64,000 bases of DNA from Leuctra nigra (taxonomy: Eukaryota; Arthropoda; Insecta; Plecoptera; Leuctridae), in contig OW203768.1 in assembly GCA_934045905.1 (NCBI GenBank), forward strand, positions 19,606,770 to 19,670,769, in the 5' to 3' direction. The notes below the pieces were generated by a model. That model ran no database searches. It saw nothing but the letters and a program-made list of their open reading frames with translations, and was not told the origin of the DNA. The position numbers were made by a program, and so were the translations under genes. Positions 1 through 11,700 of this stretch are shown here, piece by piece (position 1 is the stretch's first letter; the number at the start of each line of letters is the position of its first letter).

Positions 1-256
1 GAAATATTGATATATCGCATAAATGCCTTAAATGCCTTAAATTGCTCCTAAAAATGATAGGAAATTCAAAAGAAAACTTAAATAGAAATAACACAGCCGT
101 TCCAAAATATAGGGTCACCGGCCAGATAAGAAAGAAATGTGAATAATCTGAGAAATTGTTCTAAAATCTGATAAACGCTGCACTGCAAATATGAATTATT
201 TTGCCATAGTAGGTATAAACTTCAATTAAGAATATAGTTGTATCATACGGTAAAGC
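1..256. other. No gene seen
   Basis: AT-rich non-coding sequence at the window edge. It may lie in an intron of the kinase gene that continues upstream. No open frame or repeat stands out. Confidence 0.5.
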
Positions 257-526
257 TTCGATATATCGATATTTCAATATATCGATATTTCAATATTTCA
301 ATATTTCGATATTTCGATATTTCAATATTTCAATATTTCAATATTTCAATATATCGATATTTCAATATTTCGATATTTCGATATTTCAATATTTCAATAT
401 TTCAATATATCGATATTTCAATATTTCGATATATCGATATTTCAATATATCGATATTCAATATATTCAGGTATCGATATTTCGATATTTTTTTGATATCG
501 ATATATATCGATATATCGATATTTTC
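257..526. repeat. AT-rich 8-base microsatellite
   Basis: Imperfect tandem copies of an 8-base motif of the form CAATATTT / CGATATTT, with interspersed ATCGAT. Both strands stay open only because of the repeat period, giving low-complexity Ile/Tyr/Phe/Ser frames that are not genes. Confidence 0.85.
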
Positions 527-534
527 TCCATCCC

Positions 535-1106
535 TAGTTGGACCACCTCCTTGACACGCACCCTGTTCCTCCCTACATATCATCTCATGTTCTAGTTGGC
601 GTCGGCTCTGGACCACCTCATTGACGCGCACCCTGTTCCTCCCCTACATCTCATCTCATGTTATAGCAGTACCACCTCCTTGACGCGCACCCTGTCCTCC
701 CCTACATCTCATCTCATGTTGTAGTTGGACCACCTCCTTAACGCGCACCCTGTTCCTCCCCTACATCTCATCTCATGTTATAGCAGTACCACCTCCTTGA
801 CGCGCACCCTGTTCCTCCCCTACATCTCATATCATGTTGAAGTTGGCGTCGGCTCTGGACAACCTCCTTGACGCGCACCCTGTTCCTCCCCTACAGCTCA
901 TCTCATGTGATGTAGTTGGCGTCAGCTCTGGACCACCTCCTTGACGCACACCTTGTTCCTCCCCTACATCTCATCGCATGTGTTGTAGCTGGCGTCGGCT
1001 CTGGACCACCTGCACACACGGGACCTGGTACATCGGGACGGGAAGCTGGACAACCTCCATGACGCGCACCCTGTTCCTCCCCTACATCTCATCTCATGTG
1101 TTGTAG
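535..1106 (+). repeat. Minisatellite carrying copies of a kinase splice acceptor
   Basis: About eight imperfect units of roughly 60-80 bp end flush against the kinase exon at 1107. Each unit joins the end of the intron (a pyrimidine-rich stretch then TGTTGTAG, or a decayed form such as TTATAGC) to the first ~25 bases of that exon, and then jumps back to intron sequence. The array therefore presents repeated candidate 3' splice sites, of which the last at 1105-1106 is the real one. Confidence 0.8.
989..1056 (+). pseudogene. Partial copy of the kinase catalytic-loop exon
   Basis: The longest exon copy inside the upstream array. After an AG at 987-988 it reads LASALDHLHTRDLVHRD and continues in frame for several codons, like the real exon at 1107. 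The residue after HRD is Gly where the real exon has Val. It then collapses into the array unit, so it cannot make a complete kinase. Confidence 0.7.
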
Positions 1107-4100
1107 TTGGCTTCGGCTCTGGACCACCTCCATACACGTGATCTGGTACATCGGGACGTGAAACTGGACAACGTGTTGGTCTTCAAATCCGACTTCTCCC
1201 GAGTCAAACTCTGCGACTTCGGGGAGACTCGGCGCGCGGGGACGCTTGTGCGCAGACGCAATGAGTGGTTGCCATACTCGCCACCGGAGGTGCTGGCCAC
1301 CAACAATGACGAGAACTACAAGTAAGAATCACTCTAATTGTCTTTTCTTTATTATGATTGGCATCGCCTCTGCCACATCATTTACGTCGCCTACTTGACA
1401 ATTATCACTAACCATGCGTAATATCTCTATCCCCATAAAAAACACTTCGTGTAAAAATACCAGCCAAGTCTCTTCAACTAAAAAAAAATATATGAAATCT
1501 AAAAATTCTGCACTGAAAAGTATTGATATCAAAAAATTTGCCAAGTCAAAACTTTATTTGAAAATCAAAAAATACTTGGCGCATCGTGTATATAAATAGC
1601 TTAGAAGTATTGGCCAGATATAAAATATACATCAAATATACATATACATATACATATATTATACCTATAATTTCCTAAAAAATCGATGCGCCAAGTATTT
1701 TTTGATTTTCAAATAAAGTTTTGACTTGGCAAATTTTTTGATATCAATACTTTTCAGTGCAGAATTTTTAGATTTCATATATTTTTTTTTAGTTGAAGAG
1801 ACTTGGCTGGTATTTTTACACGAAGTGTTTTTTATGGAGTTATTATTACCCTCCACATAATTGTCTAAAAAAGTGTGCACAAGAGATTCTGCTGCAAAAT
1901 CTGTCTGTGTTTACCTGTATAGGTATATATCCTTGCCGACGAAATCACAAACAATTAAAAAAGAAAACGCTCTCTTGCGTTCCATGGAAAGCAGCACTAA
2001 ACACAACCCTTATGATTTGCAAGAGATAAACGTATTTCAAAATAAGTTTAAAATGTAATAGATGGTAATAGTCATGAAGTTCCTGATCAATATGGTGGGT
2101 AAATTCTAAAACCTTAATATAAAACGTTGGTCCCAATGACCCAGAAAAATTAACTTGATTAGCGAAACAAAGCGCTTAATTTAAGTTAGCTCAAAACTTA
2201 TACACGTGACCGCTGGTTAGGTAAAATTTCAGATAGATTATTTGATCGATGGGACCTGTACCTTTTTTGACGAGATCAAAAATAGATATAGGATAAGTTC
2301 GTACCCAGGCAAAAATTCAGTGAAAATGCCACCATGTACCACTCTCTAACACGAAATTATTGAAAACATTGAATTGAATTATAATTACTCGTTTCCCTTA
2401 CTTTTGGATTACCTTGAAATTCAACGACCTTGATACAAACGTCACACCTACCTCACGTGGTGTATAAATGTGTTGGTTTATCACAGCCCAAGGTGTATAA
2501 ATGTGTTGTCTTATCACAGCTCACACCTACCTGTCAGTCAGCTGTTGTTGAGTTGCATCAGAATTCTGGTGAAACTGTTGTCGGCGTCGCTGTGCTGATA
2601 ACACGTAATTGCGAGTATCAACTTGTAAATGTTGAAACCCCGGATTTCCTCCGTCGCCGATTACAATTTGTCTGCTACTCCGACAGATAGAGTGCAGGGT
2701 ATTGTCTTAGACTAAGGCCCGGTTGCACCATGTCCCGATAAGTAAGATAAAGTTCACTTTAGCCTAAAGTGAACTTTAGCGGTCTAGATGGCTGTGTTTC
2801 ATTGGCTGTTGCCATGGTTTCAGCCGATAAATCCTACCGCTAACTTTATCGGGACATTGTGCAACCGGGCCTAACCGTATTGTCATTGCCAGCACAAACA
2901 GTACGAGGAAGAATCTCTATATATCTATAGAAAATATTGATCTAGATACATGGATAATAAATATACTTAGCTTAGATTATATTATATACCCTGCCACAAA
3001 GTCATTTTTCTTTCCAAGGGTACAAACACTGCAATTATAACATATTTGTAGCTCTATACCAATAAAAATCTTGAATCTTGAATCTGTTAAAAGGTTCCAT
3101 TGAGAAATGTACATTTGTATTAGATTAAAATGTCAAAAGTTCAGTTCAGTTCAGTACAGTTCAGTTCAGTTCAGTTTTATTTCCATATTCAATGAGTATA
3201 CATTTTAAAGAGGTACATACATGTGAAAGGACTCCTATGGTTGACACCATTTAGTGGAGTATGTGGAAAGGATACATCGAACTAAATCTAGTAACCACAA
3301 TTACACATTACACATAATTACATTGCAATTAAAATAAAAATAATAACATCCCATTCAACCAATGGGAAATTGAAAAGCACATTTATTTTCCAAGAAAATG
3401 AAGGAGCATACGCCAACGAGCTGTAATGAACTTTTATGACAAAGCTCTATTTTGATATGTAGAGCTTTGAGCGTACCTAAGTAAAAGAGCGTATTATTGA
3501 AAATAATTAAAGTTTGGCCTCTGTTGAGATTAGTAGAAGGCAAGAAATACCCGACACAAGCTGGTAAAACCTAACTCTATAAAACATAAGTAGCAGGGTA
3601 GAAGCAGGTAAAACTGATGAGGAGTGTAGTGTAGAGTAATATAGAAGATGGTTCAGGAATAAAGTTCGAAACTTGTACTCCGGAGAACAGGGTTCGATTC
3701 CCGCGGCCGTTCTTCCTGGCTGAGAAATAATCTTATTTCAGCAGCGAGAGGCGAATGCCGATCCCTAGTAATAATAGGCAACGATGCCTAGGCAACCCAC
3801 CCTACATGGGTCAAAGAGGACAAGAATAAGAACTATCTGAGGTGCTTTGAACACGATATCAAACACATGGCGATTGTTATAGAGTTGCCAAGAACATAAC
3901 CAATGCGATGACACTGGCATCCCACATTTCATTTGAGTCGTTAGTTCTGTCCGAGTCATCGCTCATATGATTCATATTCGCGCATAGTTCGAGAGTCATT
4001 GTTCTCAGCTAGTTACGTCTGTGATGAACGTCTGCCTAGACGAGCAGGATTGTTTAGAAACCAGGCTATTTCTAGCCTAGAGATTGGCCAAGAGACCTAC

Positions 4101-5711
4101 TCAGAATCTACAGTAGTTAACACTCTTGTGGAAGCTAAACACTGTTAAATATCCCACTAAATATTACTTTCTGCCACCACGAGAGAAAGGCAATGGAGTC
4201 TTATAAAATATACATTTCTTCTGATATGTATACTTTTTAACAGGTTATAGTTGTCAAACGTCCACTTTTATAGGTTTTCCGAGTGGACTTCCAATTTACC
4301 TTCGACAATTGGACAAGACAATTGGACTTGGACAACTCGAGTTTTGCAACCGCATGTGAAAAAGTTCGACTTCGTGAGAGCATGGAGAACATTTTCCAGA
4401 AACTTGAGAATATAAGTACCCTTTGTTAACACATTTTATATCCCAATAATAAATGGATCACAGTTATGTAATTCCCTAGTGATGATAAGGCAAATTGAAA
4501 TTATCCGGCCGAACCGTATCTCGAACCCTGAACCTCTCACTTGCCGGGCGATAGCTTTACCAATTCTAAGCTACAAGGCTAGACGGACGAACATTAATTT
4601 AGACAAAATCATACTCATAAAATTGTGAAACCACGACATTATAATTATCAGTTGCGACCGTATTGAATAACATCAAAGTAATTATCAGCGTTGCTAAGGA
4701 TATGCTATTTTCATCATTGCTTTACTACCGCAGTCAGCGGTAACAGTATTATGTCAAAGCTAAAACACAACAATAACATAGGTTAATGCTGTTATGCATT
4801 GTAGCCATAACCTACTTTGTGGTGTTCCAAGATATTTAAAACATTCTTTTGTTGCATCATATCCGTAATCAGATACAGTTCACTCAACGACCACAAGCCA
4901 TTCCTGCCACATGTCTGGCAGAACTGGGCTGTCTGTAATGGACCCCGGAAGCGTCGGGAGAGAGTTATTTCGACGCCGACGCTGCTAGGAGGCGTCGGGA
5001 CGCCGCTATCTGATCGCATGCTGTTGGCAAGTCGTTGCAACATGCACTTTGCTTCCTCAAGAAGAAACGGGTGACTACGAGAGAAGGGGAATAGTTTATA
5101 TAATGCTCATTTATTGGGGAATATGATCAGTTTGTAAACTATAGGAACATGCTCGGTGCAACCACACCATGCAAATTTTGGTGATAATCGGTTAAAAGAT
5201 TCCAGTTTCAATTTGCACACAGAGTTTCTTTCATCCCCATTGCCAAGCTAAGTACAAACTACAAATCAAGTTTCCGATGAAACTAATAGACCGATTTTGC
5301 TGGAAATCATTAGCACTCTGCACTGGATAGTAATAAATGTTTTGTGAAAAAATTGACTTACTTCGTGACTTTGTTTAAAATTTAACGCGAAAAACACACA
5401 CACACACAAATCAGAGATTCGAGCCATAAGTTTCAAGTGGAGTCGCTCGCTCCGCTCGCTTAAAACGAAAAAAGTAAAGAAAGTTGTAAAAACGCTTGTA
5501 GTGTAAACGCAGTGGTAACGTTTTGGCCATGCATTCCGAAAGTCCCGAGCTCGATTACCGCAGTATTTCTTCCTGAATGTATTTTTTCGTATTTCCCTCA
5601 GAGGTAAATTATGGGAAGGTTGTTATCTATAGGCTACGACATTCTTCATCCTATTATAGAAAAATTAAATCATTTGTTATGCTATGATCCCACCGTCCAT
5701 CCTTACCTATA

Positions 5712-5759
<48 letters not shown>

Positions 5760-8700
5760 AATCATCTTCCATTCGTCCTAATAATCATTCATCCATTGCC
5801 TTGACTTTTTCCTATAGTTTCAGAGCAGTGCGACGTTAAATCCACTTTTGAAGTGTGTTTGCATCTAAGAAAGGTAGAAGAAGCTCCTGGAAGTGAGTGA
5901 CTGTAACCATGATGACAACTTACACAAAATGACACAAACAAATATGCCAATTGAAATTGAAAATGAAAATAACCCGATTTCCAACTTGTTTGGGTACAAC
6001 CAAACTGTTTTACGTTAACGTACTTAAATATCGTGCCACTTAAGATACTGTGAGCACATCGATGTAGTGTGTCGGAAGAAACATATTCTAACGCTGCTAA
6101 CAACCTAAGTTCTTAAGTTGTTAACGATTAAGTTTTGTTGTGGTTCCTTAAGGTTCCGACGCCGCTTTTGCAAGCAATTTCATATTATATCCTTTGATCT
6201 ATTTCACTTTATGAGACTCAACCCGTGTACAGATGTTGGGAACTACGTTGATGTCACGCTAGCTTCTTGGAAAATCTGAGCGTCTTTCACATCAACTCGG
6301 CGCGACGCCAACATAGGCGCCGCGGCGCGTGGTTATAAACTGATATCAGGCGTCGATGACGCGAGTCCAGATGATCTCATGAGGGAGGAACATGAAACAG
6401 ACGGCTAACTAATGAGGGAGGAACATGAAACAGATGTCTAACTCATGAGGTGTTGCTTGGATGTGACAGCGTGATGCAGCGGCCGTTGAAACAGATCGTG
6501 GTTATTAGGACTTGGGACTCCCCCGTGAACAATCTTTTGAGTGTTGTATATTCATAGCTTGCACGCTTCTTTTGTTTTACATCAGCAGTGCACAAATTTG
6601 AAGTTTTCACCCGATGACGAATATTATGTTCGGTAAATCGATGTATTTTTGATAAGTGGAAGATTTCTCCGGAGCCTAAAATTGCCCAGGTTACCATTAA
6701 AACTATATCGCAAAAAAGCACAGAATTATAGCTATTTTGAATGGTGCCATCAAGATGGTCGCAACAATGAGATAATGTCACGTGCAGGAATTTTACTCAC
6801 GCGAGAAAGATAAACTGTTTCCATATCTTAGCGTGTTTTGTATGTTTGACAGCTTTAAAGTTGTCAAAAGTAAACTTTGAAGTCCCGGAAATCTGATTTG
6901 TTGATCTTTTGACAACTAAACCCTTGAGTACTATAAACTATTGAAACGTATGAATAACCCAAGATGTGGAGTATTTTTAGCATACTCTTATTTCCTTACT
7001 CTCGTCGACTTGTAGTTGAGGTGAAAATATCTGGAAAGTAGACTTTGATGTATTATCATTAGAGTAATTGATGTGGAGCCATCTTAACTTAACTTCGAGG
7101 CCATCAATCTGAAATGTTCTATAGAAAACTCTTCCGAAGTACGAGATGTTTATTGAAACGAAAACTAAAGCAACAATCCTCTCTATTGAATTTAGACGAG
7201 TACAGTCAATTTGCATTAGATTATATGGTTCAAATGATGAGAGGGCTGGAGAGGGTTGCAACTACTTAGGCCAAGGGATTCGGAGGCCGCACAACACCCT
7301 ACATATTTTGTAGGAATTTCCAGCTATATTTTTAATTTGACATCAGTTATAAAAAAAAGTCCTGTATTGGGTATACTATTAGGTCCGTGAAGTTAGCACC
7401 GCCCATTAACGCACTAATTATCTCATGTGTGGGATGAATTAGTGCACAATTAGTGCGTTCGATCGGCACTAATTTTATAATTAGTGCGTCATCCGTTTCC
7501 GAGAAAAACGCACTTTACTATGGGCGGTGCCAACTTCACGCAGCACCGCCCATTGACGCACTAATTTTAAAACCCACGCAGGCAATTAGTGCACAATTAG
7601 TGCGTTCGATCCCCCCCATTCCCATAATTAGTGCGCACTTACTTTTCGAGTTATTCGTGAATAACCGTGGGCGGTGCAGCACCGCCCATTGAAAATTTCA
7701 AGGTTTTCAGCACGCCATGTTTTAGTGCACAATTAGTGCGTTCGATTCCCCCCATTCCCATAATTAGTGCGCACTTACTTTTCGAGTTATTCGTGAATAA
7801 CCGTGGGCGGTGCAGCACCGCCCATTGAAAATTTAAGATTTTCAGCACGCCATGTTTTAGTGCACAATTAGTGCGTTCGATTCCCCACATTCCCATAATT
7901 AGTGCGCACTTACTTTTCGAGTTATTCGTGAAAAACCGTGGGCGGTGCAGCACCGCCCATTGAAAATTTCAATGTTTTCAGTACGCCATGTTTTAGTGCA
8001 CAATTAGTGCGTTCGATCCCCCCCATTCCCATAATTAGTGCGCACTTACTTTTCGAGTAATTCGTAAATAACCGTGGGCGGTGCAGCACCGCCCATTGAA
8101 AATTTCAAGGTTTTCAGCACGCCATGTTTTAGTGCACAATTAGTGCGTTCGATTCCCCCCATTCCCATAATTAGTGCGCACTTACTTTTCGAGTTATTCG
8201 TGAAAAACCGTGGGCGGTGCAGCACCGCCCATTGAAAATTTCAATGTTTTCAGTACGCCATGTTTTAGTGCACAATTAGTGCGTTCGATCCCCCCCATTC
8301 CCATAATTAGTGCGCACTTACTTTTCGAGTTATTCGTGAAAAACCGTGAGCGGTGCAGCACTCGAAAAGTAAGCACTCGAACTCGAAAAGTAAGTGCGCA
8401 CTAATTATGGGAATAGGGGGGATCGAACGCACTAATTGTGCACTAAAACATGGCGTGCTGAAAACCTTGAAATTTTCAATGGGCGGTGCTGCACCGCCCA
8501 CGGTTATTCCCGAATAACTCGAAGAGTAAGTGCGCACTAATTATGGGAATAGTGGGGATCGAACGCACTAATTGTGCACTAAAACATGGCATGCTGAAAA
8601 ACTTTGAATTTTCAATGGGCGGTGCTGCACCGCCCACGGTTATTCGCGAATAACTCGAAAAGTTAGTGCGCACTAATTATGGGAATAGGGGGATTGAACG

Positions 8701-11700
8701 CACTAATTGTGCACTAAAACATGGCGTACTGAAAACATTGAAATTTTCAATGGGCGGTGCTGCACCGCCCACGGTTTTTCACGAATAACTCGAAAAGTAA
8801 GTGCGCACTAATTATGGGAATGGGGGGAATCGAACGCACTAATTGTGCACTAAAACATGGCGTGCTGAAAATCTTAAATTTTCAATGGGCGGTGCTGCAC
8901 CGCCCACGGTTATTCACGAATAACTCGAAAAGTAAGTGCGCACTAATTATGGGAATGGGGGGAATCGAACGCACTAATTGTGCACTAAAACATGGCGTGC
9001 TGAAAACCTTGAAATTTTCAATGGGCGGTGCTGCACCGCCCACGGTTATTCACGAATAACTCGAAAAGTAAGTGCGCACTAATTATGGGAATGGGGGGGA
9101 TCGAACGCACTAATTGTGCACTAATTGCCTGCGTGGGTTTTAAAATTAGTGCGTCAATGGGCGGTGCTGCGTGAAGTTGGCACCGCCCATAGTAAAGTGC
9201 GTTTTTCTCGGAAACGGATGACGCACTAATTATAAAATTAGTGCCGATCGAACGCACTAATTGTGCACTAATTCATCCCACACATGAGATAATTAGTGCG
9301 TTAATGGGCGGTGCTAACTTCACGGACCTTATACTATTGGCCCTAATACGTCTATGGGTATACTCACTTTTCTCCTTTTTTTTTAATTCTAGAAAAATAT
9401 TGGGAAATGTGGCAGTGGGGAAAACAATCCAATTGGATGGTTGGATTGAAAAGCCCATAGTTTTGAAAAGGAAATATAAATAAAACGTTGAATTCGGGAT
9501 TTTCCCAAAACACTTCCTAATTGACGTAAGATTTCTTGAGAAATGATCTGAGCTGAGCAGCTGCCATAACTCGAAACAGCTGGCTGATTCTGTAACATCT
9601 CGACGACAAGATGGAAAACTCCCGTGTCAGTTCATCGTGGACATCTGTGCCAATTCCCACCGAGACTTAATCAATGTTGATCTACAACTGAAAGTTACAG
9701 ATCAAGGCTGCTGCGTCCCCTTTGAATGTCACTTGCAACTACCCGGCCTCTTTATGAAGTGAAAGCCCAGGAAGTTGCAATCATAAATTAGTTTGTACAG
9801 AGGTGTTGGGACAATATATTATTTTGTGGGTGGCATATTTATTTTTGATGTTTGCGGGTAGGGGAACATGTGGTTCTTTTGCCAAAAAGTATAACATCTT
9901 TAAAAAATGATCGTGTCTGGTAGACGCGACAGATTCAGACGAGACACTACTAAATGTTGATGTTGTGAAACAAAGACAAAGAGGCAAGGAATGAAAGAAC
10001 GAAGAATGAAAGGAACGAAAGGAATGAAGAGGCTGGAAGCACATCGTCTAACCTCATGCAAGGCGATTGTATGAATTTTCAAAGATGAAGGAAATTCTTC
10101 CAAGTGTTTTCATGATGGTTATATTTTCTTTAGAAATCTCAAACACAACTTTATCAATACGTGCTTCAATCTATCTTTTTCGTAAAATAAATCTAAAATC
10201 ACCTCTTCTTGTACATTTACAAAAGCATTTTCTAAATACACAAATTGAATTATTTACACAGAAATTCCTCAAGTTTGACAATCGATTCACTGTCTTGCTC
10301 AAAATCTTGTAAAACTGACATTACATATTTTTTTCCACTAACGATTAGCTGCATCTGCTGAAAGATGGCATATCATTTAGTTATAAATAGTAGGTAGACG
10401 CAGCCACAAATAAATCATATCTGTCTGATAACTCAGATCTCACACAAGTGTTGAATGCAATTAGAAAAACAACTCGCATCGCTTCTCAGACGTCACTGTG
10501 TTTGTTGCCAGAACATTTCGACTTCAAGCGTTGACGTCAACATTCTATTCCATGTGTATTTACTTGTTGGTGTCTAGAGCTCACCCTCCATCGTTTTCAG
10601 ATCTTCTTGCAGACTATCAAGCTGTCTGTTGTCAACGGGAATTCGCGTGCTACGACCTTGAGCTCTGATTGATTGTCTCAAGTCGCCCTTGAGTTGTTCT
10701 GCCCGTATCTCTGTGAGCTTGAAACTTCCGTTACAGATTTCGTTACAGTGAGTTCACTACAGCGAAGAAGTGCATGGAGGCCGTAGAGAAGATCCCGTCA
10801 ACTGTATTCCTGTTCTCAACCTCCTTGACATCACAGCAGAAACATCGCACGACGTCTGTCGTGTTCGTCTGTCTGACTGGATGCCTGCCGTGGCAGAAAC
10901 CTGTTACTTGTTCTCAACCTCCTTGTCGTCCTCCACAGAGCGGAGACATCGCACGACGTGTGACAGAAGACCTGTGACTTGTTCTCAACCTCCTTGTCGT
11001 CCTCCACAGAGCGGAGACATCGCACGACGTGTGACAGAAGAGTAAGACCTGTTACTTGTTCTCAACCTCCTTGTCGTCCTCCACGTGTGACAGAAGACCT
11101 GTTACTTGTTCTCAACCTCCTTGTCGTCCTCCACAGAGCGAAGACATCGCACGACGTGTGACAGAAGACCTGTAACTTGTTCTCAACCTCCTTGTCGTCC
11201 TCCACAGAGCGGAGACATCGCACGACGTGTGACAGAAGACCTGTTACTTGTTCTCAACCTCCTTGTCGTCCTCCACAGAGCGGAGACATCGCACGACGTG
11301 TGACAGAAGACCTGTTACTTGTTCTCAACCTCCTTGTCGTCCTCCACAGAGCGGAGACATCGCACGACGTGTGACAGAAGACCTGTTACTTGTTCTCAAC
11401 CTCCTTGTCGTCCTCCACAGAGCGGAGACATCGCACGACGTGTGACAGAAGACCTGTTACTTGTTCTCAACCTCCTTGTCGTCCTCCACAGAGCGGAGAC
11501 ATCGCACGACGTGTGACAGAAGACCTGTTACTTGTTCTCAACCTCCTTGTCGTCCTCCACAGAGCGGAGACATCGCACGACGTGTGACAGAAGACCTGTT
11601 ACTTGTTCTCAACCTCCTTGTCGTCCTCCACGTGTGACAGAAGACCTGTTACTTGTTCTCAACCTCCTTGTCGTCCTCCACAGAGCGGAGACATCGCACG

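Noticed and set aside
238..631. Ile/Tyr/Ser/Phe-rich frames
   Set aside because: Microsatellite translation.
2805..2818. X-box-like GTTGCCATGGTTTC
   Set aside because: Lies inside a MITE, misses consensus positions, and is not near a gene start.
7453..9257. Repeated frames with NNSKSKCALIMGM-type peptides on both strands
   Set aside because: Read-through of the inverted tandem units of the foldback element.
10770..11587. A ladder of 65-residue frames spaced 71 bases apart
   Set aside because: Each is the same minisatellite unit; all end at the unit's own TGA. Not separate genes.
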